From Halopolyspora algeriensis (GTDB lineage Bacteria; Actinomycetota; Actinomycetes; Mycobacteriales; Pseudonocardiaceae): 64,000 nucleotides of DNA. The stretch is from assembly GCF_003337235.1 (NCBI RefSeq), contig NZ_QPJC01000001.1:641419-705418 (forward strand). Reading direction: 5' to 3'. The stretch's first letter is position 1; the number at the start of each line of letters is the position of its first letter. Below, one piece after another: positions 17,912 through 26,748 of the stretch. The notes below the pieces were generated by a model that searched no databases, was not told the origin of the DNA, and saw only the letters and a program-made list of their open reading frames with translations. The position numbers were made by a program, and so were the translations under genes.

Positions 17912-18562
17912 TCACTCCCGTTCCGGGTCGCGCGGTGGCTCCATGCCCAGGATCCGGTCCGCGGTCCGCTCGGCCGATTCCAGCAGGGGAATGGTGAGCT
18001 TGGTGATGTAGCGGATGCGGTAGTGCAGCACCACCGGTGGCATGTGCCACCGGTGTGCCCGGGCGGCGTGTTCGCAGTGCCGGGCGATCAGGCGTAGCCG
18101 CCTGGCGTTCACGTGGTGGGTGTCGCCCACGAATCCGGGCCGCTGCTCGGCCGGGGCGATCATCTCGAACATCTCGTGAACGTTGCGCGCTGCTTCGGCC
18201 CCTTTGGTGACCACGTCGTACACGGCCAGTGGCACGGGGAAGCCGGTCCTGCGGCGCACGCGCTCGCCGAACCGGATGCACAGCAATCCCAGCGGGAAGC
18301 CCACGAGCCCGCCGATCCACAACATGGGCAACCACCACTGCCCGCCGAGCGGTTCCGGGCCGCCTGCGGTGAGGGCGAGTACGGCCAGCACGGCGTAGGC
18401 GGCCAGTGCTGCCCAGACCAGGAGGTGGCCGGTTTCGACCAGGAGCAGGGCACGCCGGTCGGCCGAGGCGTCCACCGTGCTCGGCGGCTCCGGATGTACC
18501 TGCCATCCCCGCACGTCGAGCCGCCCGAACGTACCCGTGTCGATCTCCACGCCGTCTGCCAC
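17912..18562 (-). CDS. Hypothetical membrane protein, 216 aa
   Basis: 216 residues: a soluble start (GVEIDTGTFGRLDVRGWQVH), two close membrane segments (LLVWAALAAYAVLAVLALTAG and WWLPMLWIGGLVGFPLGLLCI), then a soluble half with KGAEAARNVHEMFEMIAPAEQRPG and a His/Arg-rich helix (HHVNARRLRLIARHCEHAARAHRWHMPP). No known catalytic motif is seen. Coding character matches its neighbours. It reads the same way as ferritin, 228 bases upstream of it, and may or may not share transcripts. I do not recognise the family. Confidence 0.6.
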   Translation of the reverse strand: MADGVEIDTGTFGRLDVRGWQVHPEPPSTVDASADRRALLLVETGHLLVWAALAAYAVLAVLALTAGGPEPLGGQWWLPMLWIGGLVGFPLGLLCIRFGERVRRRTGFPVPLAVYDVVTKGAEAARNVHEMFEMIAPAEQRPGFVGDTHHVNARRLRLIARHCEHAARAHRWHMPPVVLHYRIRYITKLTIPLLESAERTADRILGMEPPRDPERE

Positions 18563-18757
18563 ATCAGCCTCGCCGGTGATCGTCTGTGGTCATTACCACA
18601 CCGATTGTCACCTCCACGCGCCTCGTCGGCACCAGCAACGGCCGCTGCCGGGAGTGGTGCCTGCCGGAGTGCGGAGTGCCCACGGCCGATTCCGGCCGGA
18701 ACGTTCACTCGCGAGCATCGAAGGACCGGTTGCTCTCCGGCCGGCACACAACCTCCG

Positions 18758-19894
18758 TCACGATTCCTCGCTCGATGGTCGTTCCGTGGGTGTCCAGCCT
18801 TCCGGCAGGTGTTCTGCCGTCTGCTCTTCCTGCTCGTCGCTTCCCATCAGCGGCGTCCAGATGCGGTGGACGACTGCCGCGGTCGGTACCGCGATGATCA
18901 TGCCGACGAGCCCGGCCAGAATTCCCCCTACGACAAGAACGAGGCCGATCGCCAAGGGATGCAGGCGGACGTAGTTCTTCATCACCAGCGGCTGAAGGAC
19001 ATTGCCTTCCAGTTGATTTTCCACAAGCAGAACCGCGAGAAGAATGAGTGCTTCGACAATTCCCTGGGTGACCAGGGTGACGAGGACAGCGATCGTGCCC
19101 GCCACGATCGCTCCGACGATGGGGATGAAGCTGCCGAGGAACACGAGTACCGACAGGGGCAGGACCAGTGGCACCCCCAGCAGGAACAGGGTCAGCCCGA
19201 TCACGATGCCGTGGATGATCGCGATGACAACGGTGCCGTGCACATACCCGGTGACAGTGTTCCAAGCGGCATGCCCTGCGCGGTCGATGCGCCGCCGGTG
19301 GGGACCCTGCTCGAGTGGCGAGATCAGCCAGCGCCAGACCCGCTCTCCCTCGTAGAGCAAGAACAGTGTCACGAAGATGGTGAGCAGGAGCATGGTCACG
19401 AGATTGATCAGGTAGCGAGCCCCTGTCCGTGCGACATTTCTCAGCATGCTGCGGTGGCTCTGGAGCCAGTTGACGACGGCGTTCTCGATGCTGTTCAGCG
19501 TCACCTGCCCGAAGCCCAGTTGGGCCAGCAGATCACCGAGCCGGCGGACGGTGTTGATCAGCTGATCGATCAACAGCGGAAGGGTCGCAGCGATCCGCAT
19601 CCCGATGAGGTAGCCCATGCCGCCGAGGACGAAAACGGCGATGATCAGGGTGATCCATGCCGCGAGCAGATTGGGCATCGGGCGCCTGAGCATCCTGTTC
19701 AGCGGCCACAGCAGTGCGGTGAACAGCAACGCGGCGATAACGGGTATGACAGCGAGGTCGAGCAGCACCAGCACCTGCACGCCCACGTAGACCGCCGCCG
19801 CGACCAGCAGCGCCCGCAACGCCCACAGTGCTGCACGGCCGAGCAGCGAACGCCGCGGTGGCGCAGTCCCCTCGATCTCTCTTGTCACGCGCAT
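18758..19894 (-). CDS. AI-2E family transporter (YdbO/TqsA-like permease)
   Basis: 378 residues from the ATG at 19894 with AGGGGCGGG before it; further in-frame starts upstream would add up to 51 residues. Eight or so membrane helices include the opening pair (LLVAAAVYVGVQVLVLLDLAVIPVIAALLFTALLWPL), a soluble helical region (LIDQLINTVRRLGDLLAQLG) and the conserved VLVFLGSFIPIVGAIVAG and ENQLEGNVLQPLVM blocks. Members export small molecules or Na+/Li+ with protons; few deserve the AI-2 name literally. The C-terminus is acidic and disordered. No operon partner is evident. Confidence 0.9.
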   Translation of the reverse strand: MRVTREIEGTAPPRRSLLGRAALWALRALLVAAAVYVGVQVLVLLDLAVIPVIAALLFTALLWPLNRMLRRPMPNLLAAWITLIIAVFVLGGMGYLIGMRIAATLPLLIDQLINTVRRLGDLLAQLGFGQVTLNSIENAVVNWLQSHRSMLRNVARTGARYLINLVTMLLLTIFVTLFLLYEGERVWRWLISPLEQGPHRRRIDRAGHAAWNTVTGYVHGTVVIAIIHGIVIGLTLFLLGVPLVLPLSVLVFLGSFIPIVGAIVAGTIAVLVTLVTQGIVEALILLAVLLVENQLEGNVLQPLVMKNYVRLHPLAIGLVLVVGGILAGLVGMIIAVPTAAVVHRIWTPLMGSDEQEEQTAEHLPEGWTPTERPSSEES

Positions 19895-20214
19895 TCCCGC
19901 CCCTGGCCTCGTTTCTGCGGTCGGCGAACTTCCTTTCTCCCCGGGCATTTCATGTGTGCGCACGCCACAGGTCGCGAGTGGTGCTGGTTCTGTCCGACTC
20001 TTCGCTGACGACTTTCGATACCGGCAGGCCTCGGTGGCACGGATCACCGTTCGATTGCCTGCTTACTGGTTACAGGGTGACTGGGAGCGGGCTTCCCAGC
20101 ATGTCCGGCGCGATGCCCGGGCCCGGATCGCTGAACAGTGCGGAGACTCGTACCGGTGTGGCGGGACCGTCTCGATCCGGAGAGCGGGCGAGAATTCGGC
20201 AAGGACAGCGCCAC
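19895..20214. other. Intergenic region between AI-2E and FGGY kinase genes, nothing recognised
   Basis: 320 bases between the 3' end of the minus-strand FGGY kinase gene and the start of the AI-2E gene on the same strand. It must contain the AI-2E promoter and any terminator of the polyol operon. I find no strong hairpin, RNA gene, repeat copy or credible small protein. Confidence 0.35.
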
Positions 20215-21681
20215 TCACGAGTTCAGCCATCCACGCTCGTGGAGGGCCTCCAGGAACCTCCGGTAGTTCGCGGCCAGCGGCCCGGCCTCCTCGACGATCG
20301 GGTCGATCCGCTCGGGTGCGGGCACCATGGCGTGCGCAGCGGTGCTCAGGTCCGGATGCAGTGTGCCGGTGGCGGCCAGCAGCGCGGCTCCGAGCGCGGT
20401 CCCTGCTCGGGGCACGCGGGCGACCGGCCTCCCGAGCACCGAAGCCCGGATGCCGCACCACAATCGGCTACGGGCACCGCCGCCGGTGGTGAGGATCGGT
20501 GAGGTGACGGCAACGCCGAGTTTGCCCATCCGCTCCAGCGCGAGGCGCTCGCAGAAGGCGACACCTTCCAGCCTCGCCCGGTGCAGGTCGATCTCGTCGC
20601 TCGCCGGCTCGAGCAGGAAGCCCCGTGCTTGTGGTGCCGGGAACGGGAAGCGTTCACCGTCGCGGCGCAGGGGGTAGCACACGGTGCCGGACGGGCCGTG
20701 CTCCCCAGCCGCGCGGTCCAACCTGGCGAGCCGTCCTGGATTCACATCGGACAGTGCTTCACCGCCGGTGTTGGAGGCACCGCCGGGCAGCCAGGCGCCG
20801 TCCGGATGCAGGTGGCTGTAGACGGCTCCGGTGGGATCGTGCACGAGCTCGGCGGAAACTCCCTTGACGACCAGTGTCGTGCCGAGCACGGTGACGATCC
20901 GCCCGGGGTCGACTGCTCCGGAGGCGAGCTGGCCCGCGCACCCGTCGGTCATTCCGGACCGCACCTCGCAGGCTGCGGGCAGGCCCGTCTCGGCGGCAGC
21001 GGCAGGGGAGACCCGGCCCAACGGCTGCGCGGGGCGCACCACGTCCGGTAGCCGGTCGGTATCGACCCCGAGCGCCGTCAACGCCTCGCCCGCCCATTCC
21101 GCGTTCACCGGGTCGTAGCCGCTCTTCAGCGCATGGCTGGTGTCCGTGGCCACCGGTCGGCCGACCAGGTGCTCGGCGATGAGGTCGGGGGTGTGCAGCA
21201 ACCGCGCCTTCGGGTCGTCGGCGTGGGCGGCCAGCCAGCCGATGCGGGCCAGGCCGGAACCGGCCGACGGGGTGATCCCGATGCGCTCCCAGCGCCGGGA
21301 TCCGGCCTCGCGGGCGATGCTCGCCTCGGACTCGGCTCGCCGGTCGTCGTACATCAGCGCCGGGCCGACCGGGTCACCGGCCGCATCAACGGCCACCACG
21401 GTTCCCGAGGTCGCCGCGATCGCCAGCGCCCGCACCGCGTGCCGTCGCCGCCCCAGTTTCCTCGTGCACTCCCCGAGCGCGGCTCGCGCCGCAGGCCACC
21501 AGCTTCCGGCGTCCTGTTCGGACTCTCCGCCGGGGCCGCGCACCGGTCGGGGCAGCGGAGCCGAGGCGGCGGCGGCCGGCTTCCCGTCGGCATCGCGTAC
21601 CTCCACGCGCACGGTCGCGGTGGCCACGTCGACCCCGGCGACCAGCGGGGCATCGACGTCGCCCGGAGAATCGCCGCTCAT
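20215..21681 (-). CDS. FGGY carbohydrate kinase, D-ribulokinase-like
   Basis: 488 residues from the ATG at 21681. The blocks ATSGTVVAVDAAGDP, ALMYDDRRAE, SHALKSGYDPVNAEW, VLGTTLVVKGVS and GAVYSHLHPDGAWLPGGASNTGG match the plant/cyanobacterial D-ribulose kinase branch of the FGGY family better than classical xylulokinases. It would phosphorylate a ketopentose (D-ribulose or D-xylulose) with ATP in the cytosol. It is the last gene of the left polyol operon and overlaps the HAD gene in an ATGA, so it is translationally coupled. With the permease and SDR dehydrogenase, the order suggests ribitol or arabitol to ribulose to ribulose-5-phosphate. Substrate is inference. Confidence 0.85.
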   Translation of the reverse strand: MSGDSPGDVDAPLVAGVDVATATVRVEVRDADGKPAAAASAPLPRPVRGPGGESEQDAGSWWPAARAALGECTRKLGRRRHAVRALAIAATSGTVVAVDAAGDPVGPALMYDDRRAESEASIAREAGSRRWERIGITPSAGSGLARIGWLAAHADDPKARLLHTPDLIAEHLVGRPVATDTSHALKSGYDPVNAEWAGEALTALGVDTDRLPDVVRPAQPLGRVSPAAAAETGLPAACEVRSGMTDGCAGQLASGAVDPGRIVTVLGTTLVVKGVSAELVHDPTGAVYSHLHPDGAWLPGGASNTGGEALSDVNPGRLARLDRAAGEHGPSGTVCYPLRRDGERFPFPAPQARGFLLEPASDEIDLHRARLEGVAFCERLALERMGKLGVAVTSPILTTGGGARSRLWCGIRASVLGRPVARVPRAGTALGAALLAATGTLHPDLSTAAHAMVPAPERIDPIVEEAGPLAANYRRFLEALHERGWLNS

Positions 21682-22367
21682 GGTGCGACCGCCGACAACC
21701 GCTCCAGCGCCGACGGGAGCTCGGCGAGAGTGCGGATCGACGTGTCCGGCTCGGCGAGTTGCTCGTCGGTCGGTTCCGGCGGTGCCTCGCCGCGCAGTAC
21801 CCACACGGTACGCAGGCCCGCTTCCTGCGCGCCCCGGACATCGGTGTCGAGCCGGTTGCCGACATGCACGGCACGGCCCGCGGGCACGCTCGCCTCGTCG
21901 AGCGCGTGGCGGAAGACAGCCGGGTGCGGCTTCTCCGCACCCACGATCTCGGAGATCGCCCACACGTCGATGTAGCGGGCGATCCCGTCGCGCCGCAGCG
22001 CCTCCAGCACCAGGGCGCGCTGGTTGGCCACGATGGCCAGCCGGTACTGCCCGGCCAGCTCGTGCAGCGCGGGCAGTACGTCCGGGTACAGCGCGTCGGG
22101 CGGGTGGTCCCAATACCGTGCGGCCAGTGCGGACAGCCGCTCCCGATCGCCGGGAGTCAGGAACCGCTCGGCGATCGTGCTGCGCAGCGACCCGGACTGG
22201 CGCTGGCGCTGGGCATCGTAGGCGGCCCGGAACTCGGCCTCGTCGATCTCGCCGTCGGCCAGCTCGCGGGTGGCCCGCAGGAGCGCGTCGCGGTAGACGG
22301 CGTCGTCGTAGATCGGTCCGCCGACATCCAGCAGCACCAGCTCGATCGGCTCGGAATGTGTCGTCAT
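21678..22367 (-). CDS. HAD-family hydrolase (left polyol operon)
   Basis: 229 residues from the ATG at 22367 with GAGGAAAA before it. HAD motif I is LLDVGGPIYDD: the first Asp is present, but the second position is Gly, as in dehalogenase-type or some phosphatase members. Motif II is VANQRA, motif III Lys in GAEKPHPAVF, motif IV HVGNRLDTDVRGA. A helical cap (residues ~20-95) marks the C1 cap class. The stop overlaps the kinase start (ATGA). A phosphatase beside a sugar kinase could remove dead-end phosphates. The changed motif I makes classic phosphomonoesterase activity less sure. Confidence 0.82.
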   Translation of the reverse strand: MTTHSEPIELVLLDVGGPIYDDAVYRDALLRATRELADGEIDEAEFRAAYDAQRQRQSGSLRSTIAERFLTPGDRERLSALAARYWDHPPDALYPDVLPALHELAGQYRLAIVANQRALVLEALRRDGIARYIDVWAISEIVGAEKPHPAVFRHALDEASVPAGRAVHVGNRLDTDVRGAQEAGLRTVWVLRGEAPPEPTDEQLAEPDTSIRTLAELPSALERLSAVAP

Positions 22368-22535
22368 TTTTCCTCGGTGAGTCGGAAAAGCGTTCCGGAA
22401 TCGGCCCCGTGGGCTGCGGTCAGCTTTCACGGTGAGCAATGTGGTCCCTACGGAAAGTGCCCCACCCCGGCGTTTCAGGTGGATGCATTGCAAGGCAGGG
22501 CCTCTCGCCGCGTATCGGCATACTCAAGAGAGGTC

Positions 22536-22578
22536 CAACGCGGCAAGGCGCCGCCTGAGACGTCGGTAGGTGACCACC
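22536..22578 (-). repeat. Intergenic ~44-base repeat, copy A
   Basis: On the plus strand it begins CAACGCGGCAAGGCGCC and ends GACCACC. The first 32 bases match copy B (54377-54420) at 28 positions. It lies 32 bases past the 3' end of the SDR gene on that gene's strand, the same relation as the other copies have to their minus-strand genes. Function unknown; a transcript-end structure is possible. Confidence 0.6.
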
Positions 22579-22609
22579 AACGCAGCGAGGCCCTCACATT
22601 CTCGAAGGC

Positions 22610-23368
22610 TCACCAGGAGGTGAACCCTCCATCTGCCACAACATTGCTCCCGGTCATGAAGCTGCTGGCCTCCGAGGCCAGGAACACCGCCAGGGGCCCG
22701 AGTTCGTGAGGTTCGCCGACACGCCCCATCGGAGTCTGCTCCATCCAGGCCCCGAACCATTCGGGCTGGGTCTGCTCGACCTGCTTGAGCAGATCCGTGC
22801 CGATGTATCCGGGGGAGATCGAGTTGACCCGCACACCCCGGGAGGCCCACTCCCCGGCCAGGGACTTGGTCAGCGTGATCACGCCCGCCTTGGAGGCGTT
22901 GTAGGAAACCTGTGCCTGCGGGTGATTCGAGATGATCCCGGACATGGAGGCGATGTTGACGATCGACCCCGATCCCTGCCGCAGCATGGCCTTGCCCGTT
23001 TCCCGGCAGCAGTAGAAGACCGCGTCCAGGTTCAGTCCCAGCACCTCGCGCCAGGATTCGTCACTCATCGACTCGGCGGGCTCGTTGCGCACCATTCCGG
23101 CGTTGTGCACCGAGACGTCGAGAGCGCCGTACGTCGAGACGATGTACTCGACGGTTTCGGCGATCCGGCCGGAGTCGGTGACGTCGAGAGGCACGAACTC
23201 GCCGTCGATCTCCTCGGCGGCCCGGGGACCGTTGTCGTGGTCGATCTCGCCCACGACCACGCGCGCGCCCTGGTTGCTCAGTGCCCGCGCGATCTGGAAG
23301 CCGATTCCCCGGCCGGCTCCGGTGACCAGAGCGGTGGTGCCGTGCAGCGAGAACGGGTCGGTGCTCAT
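22610..23368 (-). CDS. SDR polyol dehydrogenase
   Basis: 252 residues, the normal classical SDR size. Cofactor motif TGAGRGIG at 16-23, HNAG at 88-91, catalytic Ser141/143 (IASMSGIIS), Tyr156 and Lys160 in YNASK. Acidic GEID after the second strand favours NAD(H). The SMSGIISNHPQAQVSYNASK segment resembles yeast and bacterial arabinitol/threitol/sorbose-type polyol dehydrogenases. AGGAGAACC precedes the ATG. It lies 96 bases after the permease gene and likely shares its transcript. Its role would be oxidation of the imported polyol to a ketose; whether the substrate is ribitol, arabitol or threitol cannot be read. Confidence 0.9.
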   Translation of the reverse strand: MSTDPFSLHGTTALVTGAGRGIGFQIARALSNQGARVVVGEIDHDNGPRAAEEIDGEFVPLDVTDSGRIAETVEYIVSTYGALDVSVHNAGMVRNEPAESMSDESWREVLGLNLDAVFYCCRETGKAMLRQGSGSIVNIASMSGIISNHPQAQVSYNASKAGVITLTKSLAGEWASRGVRVNSISPGYIGTDLLKQVEQTQPEWFGAWMEQTPMGRVGEPHELGPLAVFLASEASSFMTGSNVVADGGFTSW

Positions 23369-23464
23369 GAGGTGGTTCTCCTGTTCTGGTTGCCGTACCG
23401 GGGATGTCGTGCAGGTGCGGCCATCGACCGCGGTGACCGCACCTTCTTCGGCAGGAGGTGGGGG

Positions 23465-24877
23465 TCATCCCACCGCGGGCTGGGACGGTGCGGCGGTCGT
23501 GGCCGGCCGGGTCTTCTTGGCCTCTCCGGGGTCGCTGGGGTCCTTCACGGTGGTGGACAGGAACGCCACGAGCACGTACATGAGGCCGAAGGCGATCGCC
23601 ACGCCACCGCCGCCGACGAAGGGATACAGCGCGTAGACCGTGATGGGGCCGAGGAAGGCGGCACCGCCCGCGCCGAAGTTGAGCACCGCCAGCGCGGATC
23701 CCTTGTCCTTGCCCGGAACCATCGAGGGCATCAGTGCCGACAGCGGTACGAAACCGGCCAGCAGAATGCCGTAGACGATGCCCAGTGCGGCGGCCACCGC
23801 GAAGCTGCCCGAGGCGATCGAGGCGAAGTACCACAGCGGTGTGGCGATCGCACAACCCACGCAGCCGAACCAGGTCACGGTGCGCTGCCAGCCGAAGTAG
23901 TCGCCGAAGACCCCGAAGAACAGGTTGGCGGCGATGTTGGCCGCATACGCGATGGAACTGAGTGCGGCCACCTGTGCGGCGGTCAGGAAGCCACCGTCCA
24001 CGGCCTGGGGTCCGAAAGTGAACGGGAACATGGCGAAGAAGCCGAACTCCGGGGCGGTGTTGACGATCCGTGTCAGCCCGCCCGAGATGGTTCTGCGGTC
24101 GCGCCAGAGGATGTCCACACCTTCGAAGAGGCGTTTGAAGCTGGTGGGGTTTTCGACGGTCTCGTCGGCGATGGGTCGGGTGCCGTGCGGTTCCCGGACT
24201 CCGAAGCAGCCGATGGCCGCACCGATGGCGACCAGCACCAGCGACAGCACCAGTGTGGCGTGCAGGCTCATTCCCAGCGGTCCGATCGCCAGCGCGGCCA
24301 CCGCCGCACCCAGTGTGGGCAGCCCGCCGGTGAACACGAACCAGAACCAGCCCGCGACCGAGCCACGCATGCCCACCGGGCTGGCAACCTGCGCCCAGAC
24401 GAGGAAGGCGTAGGCGAACAGTGGGTAGGCGAAGCCCCGGATGCCGTAGACCGTCACGATCAGCGCGAAGCTCTGCGAAGGGATGGCCACCCACAGGAAC
24501 AGGACCTCGAACACGATCCACCAGGCCGCGCCGAGCCACATGACCCGTCGCGGCCCCCAGATCGACGACAGCGTTCCGGAGAACCACGAGGCGATCATGA
24601 CCGCCAGGCCGTAGATCGTCACGGTGGCGAAGGTCGCCTGGGAACCGGGCAGTCCGCCGCCGTCGGGGCGCTTGAGGTAGTCGGTGAGGTAGGTGATCTC
24701 CACGCCGTCGCCGATCATGAAGATCAACACTCCGACGAATCCCCAGAACAGGGGCTTGGGGATCCCGATGCGCTCCAGCCACGTGCGGTGGTGTCCGCTC
24801 GCCTGATCGGTGTTCAGGCCCGCTTCCGGGACGCCGTCATCCTGTGGGGTGTCTGGTGCAGGTGGCTGCTGTGCCAT
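23465..24877 (-). CDS. MFS polyol permease (RbtT/DalT/CsbX family)
   Basis: 470 residues from the ATG at 24877 (GGAGG upstream). Twelve membrane helices with the polyol permease family hallmarks: FMIGDGVEITYLTDYL, TIYGLAVMIASWFSG, VYGIRGFAYPLFAYAF, TRIVNTAPEFGFFAMFPF, FFGVFGDYFGWQRTVTWFGC and MPSMVPGKDKGSALAVLN. These align well by eye with Klebsiella ribitol (RbtT) and arabitol (DalT) transporters. It is the first gene of the left operon, divergent in effect from the DeoR-controlled right operon. A promoter with an operator-like palindrome between -35 and -10 lies at 24999-25027. It imports a pentitol or related polyol with protons. Confidence 0.92.
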   Translation of the reverse strand: MAQQPPAPDTPQDDGVPEAGLNTDQASGHHRTWLERIGIPKPLFWGFVGVLIFMIGDGVEITYLTDYLKRPDGGGLPGSQATFATVTIYGLAVMIASWFSGTLSSIWGPRRVMWLGAAWWIVFEVLFLWVAIPSQSFALIVTVYGIRGFAYPLFAYAFLVWAQVASPVGMRGSVAGWFWFVFTGGLPTLGAAVAALAIGPLGMSLHATLVLSLVLVAIGAAIGCFGVREPHGTRPIADETVENPTSFKRLFEGVDILWRDRRTISGGLTRIVNTAPEFGFFAMFPFTFGPQAVDGGFLTAAQVAALSSIAYAANIAANLFFGVFGDYFGWQRTVTWFGCVGCAIATPLWYFASIASGSFAVAAALGIVYGILLAGFVPLSALMPSMVPGKDKGSALAVLNFGAGGAAFLGPITVYALYPFVGGGGVAIAFGLMYVLVAFLSTTVKDPSDPGEAKKTRPATTAAPSQPAVG

Positions 24878-24998
24878 GGCTCCCGCCTCCGTAGTGACTG
24901 AGAAGGTGCTGGGCCACCGGCGGAGCTGCACGGGGATCTCTTGGTGGGATCTTTCATCGGGATCCTGTGATGCGCGGCACGCACGGTGTTATCGCAGC

Positions 24999-25027
24999 AT
25001 CATGCACACAGTTATATTAACTCGCAA
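24999..25027 (-). promoter_or_regulatory. Promoter of left polyol operon with overlapping operator palindrome
   Basis: On the minus strand TTGCGA (25027-25022), a 17-base spacer, then CATGAT (25004-24999) make a reasonable sigma-70-like promoter about 120 bases before the permease start. The spacer is largely the perfect inverted repeat AGTTA-TAT-TAACT (25010-25022). Its core GTTATATTAAC differs at two positions from GTTAATTTAAC at 25981-25991 before the right operon. This fits repression by the DeoR protein encoded next to it. Confidence 0.6.
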
Positions 25028-25035
25028 GATGTTAT

Positions 25036-25827
25036 TCACGATTCGATCGGGGCGATCATGGTCGGAATGACGTCCCGCGCGGCGGCGACGAGCTCCTCGT
25101 CGGCACCGTCGTCGATCACGAGACGGTCGTAGTCCGACAGCGGCGCCATCCGGTGCAGGGCCTTGCGCGGCATCTTGCTGGAGTCCATGAGCAGGACGTT
25201 GGTCTCGGCCGCGGCCAGCATGGCCCGCTTGACCTGGACGAGCTCGTGCTCCTGGTGATAAGTCATGGTCGCGTTCATCGCCGAGGTGGACAAGAACGCC
25301 ATGTCCACCGACAGCGCGCCGACGGCCTCGATGCACGGCAGCCCCAGGAAGGAGTCGTGCGTGGCCGAGTAGTTGCCGCCGAGGCAGATCAGGTGCACCT
25401 CGGGCAACTGCTTGAGCACCTCGATGGCGGGCAGGTAATTCGTCGCCACGGTCAGCGGGCCGATGTCGGCCAGCAGGCGTGCCACCGCCAGTGCCGAGGT
25501 GGAGTCGTCCAGCAGGATCGAGCCGCCGGGCTCCACCAGCGTCAGCGCGGTCCGGGCGATGGCCTCCTTCTGCGACCGCTGTGCGCCCATCCGGTACTCC
25601 GAGCTGCCCTCGAACACCGTGGAGGGCTGCGCGGAGACGCCGCCGTGGAACTTGCGCAGCAATCCGCGCCGCACCAGCTCGTCCAGGTCCCGGTGCACGG
25701 TCATCAGGCTCACGCCCACCAGTTCGGTGAGCTCGGATGCGCTGGCCGAGCCCTGGTTCAGCACGTGGTCGACGATCCGTTGCTGGCGCTGCTCCCGTGA
25801 GCGCGCCCCCTTCGATGTCCCGCTCAT
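25036..25827 (-). CDS. DeoR/GlpR-family transcriptional regulator
   Basis: 263 residues. The N-terminal helix-turn-helix (QQRIVDHVLNQGSASASELTELVGVSLMTVHRDLDELVRRGLLRKFHGGV) is the DeoR signature. The C-terminal sugar-phosphate-binding domain has LDDSTSALAVARLL, TVATNYLPAIEVL, CLGGNYSATHDSFLG and LLMDSSKMPRKALHRM. DeoR regulators usually repress and are released by a phosphorylated sugar. The gene sits between the two arms of the polyol locus and reads toward the permease. GTTA/TAAC palindromes lie on both sides of it, so it is the obvious controller of both arms, with a C4/C5 ketose phosphate as likely inducer. Confidence 0.93.
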   Translation of the reverse strand: MSGTSKGARSREQRQQRIVDHVLNQGSASASELTELVGVSLMTVHRDLDELVRRGLLRKFHGGVSAQPSTVFEGSSEYRMGAQRSQKEAIARTALTLVEPGGSILLDDSTSALAVARLLADIGPLTVATNYLPAIEVLKQLPEVHLICLGGNYSATHDSFLGLPCIEAVGALSVDMAFLSTSAMNATMTYHQEHELVQVKRAMLAAAETNVLLMDSSKMPRKALHRMAPLSDYDRLVIDDGADEELVAAARDVIPTMIAPIES

Positions 25828-25963
25828 TGCGCACGCTTTTCGTGGTCATATTCCCGCCGCTGCCGGTATGGCGGCGAGTCCGGTTCTCGCATTCCTGCGC
25901 AGCATACGGCCATGCGGTGGGCAGATCGGGCGGTTGGGTATGGCCGCGTCTCGGAATCCTGGA

Positions 25964-25991
25964 CAGTTAAACTGTATGCTGTTAATTTAAC
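25964..25991. promoter_or_regulatory. Twin operator-like palindromes before right polyol operon
   Basis: CAGTT-A-AACTG (25964-25974) is a perfect palindrome. Six bases later GTTAA-T-TTAAC (25981-25991) is another, with the same GTTA half-site as the palindrome before the permease gene. They lie 23-50 bases before the HAD start in an AT-rich patch unlike the surroundings. They are probably DeoR binding sites for the right operon and perhaps autoregulation. A -10/-35 pair is not obvious here. Confidence 0.55.
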
Positions 25992-26013
25992 AACAACTTC
26001 GTGAAAGGACGGG

Positions 26014-26748
26014 GTGTCAATGACGGTCGGCAAGCCCGCGGAACCGCTCGCCAAGCCAGGAGAGGCGCTGCGCGCGGTGGTATTCGACATGGACGGGGTG
26101 CTGGTGGAGAGCGAGCATCTCTGGGAGCGCATGTGGACCCGCTACGCCGAGCGCCACGGGCACGAGTGGAGTGCCGAGGACACGGCGACCGTGCAGGGGA
26201 TGAGCTCCCCCGAGTGGTCGGACTACCTCCGGCGCGTGTGCGACTCACCGGAACCGGCCGACGAGGTCGAACGGGCCGTGGTCGACGAGATGGTCGCCGC
26301 CCTGCGGAACGGTGAGATCGAACTGCTCGACGGCGCCCGCGAGATGGTCGTCGACGTCGGTTCCGTGGTCCCGATCGCGCTGGCCTCCTCGGCGCCGCGG
26401 CGGCTGATCGACGCCGTGCTGGCAGGTCACGACCTGTCCGACCGGTTCACGGCCACCGTCTCCAGTGCCGAAGTGCCCCGTGGCAAGCCGAGCCCGGACG
26501 TCTATGTCGAGGCGGCGGGCCGGCTGGGAGTGACCGGCGACGAATGTGCGGCGGTCGAGGACTCCGGCAACGGCATCCGCGCGGCCCACGCCGCCGGGAT
26601 GGCCGTGGTCGCCATTCCCAGCGTCGGTTATCCGCCGAAGCCCGACGCCATCGCCGCGGCCAGGGTCGTGGCGACCTCGTTGCAGCACGTGCGCCACACG
26701 CTGCTGGCCTGCTTCGGCGATCGAACCACCGAAAGTGAGGGTGCGTGA
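26014..26748 (+). CDS. HAD-family phosphatase (beta-PGM-like), right polyol operon
   Basis: 244 residues from GTG 26014, with AAAGGACG well spaced; ATG 26020 is the alternative. All four HAD motifs are present: VVFDMDGVLVESE (DxD intact), LASSAPRRL, Lys in VPRGKPSPDVY, and VEDSGNGIRAAHAAG. The helical C1 cap between motifs I and II resembles beta-phosphoglucomutase and sugar/polyol phosphatases. Its stop overlaps the start of the DhaK-type kinase (TGATG). As with the left arm, a phosphatase is encoded beside kinases. It may clear toxic or misphosphorylated polyols; that is inference. Confidence 0.88.
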   Translation: MSMTVGKPAEPLAKPGEALRAVVFDMDGVLVESEHLWERMWTRYAERHGHEWSAEDTATVQGMSSPEWSDYLRRVCDSPEPADEVERAVVDEMVAALRNGEIELLDGAREMVVDVGSVVPIALASSAPRRLIDAVLAGHDLSDRFTATVSSAEVPRGKPSPDVYVEAAGRLGVTGDECAAVEDSGNGIRAAHAAGMAVVAIPSVGYPPKPDAIAAARVVATSLQHVRHTLLACFGDRTTESEGA

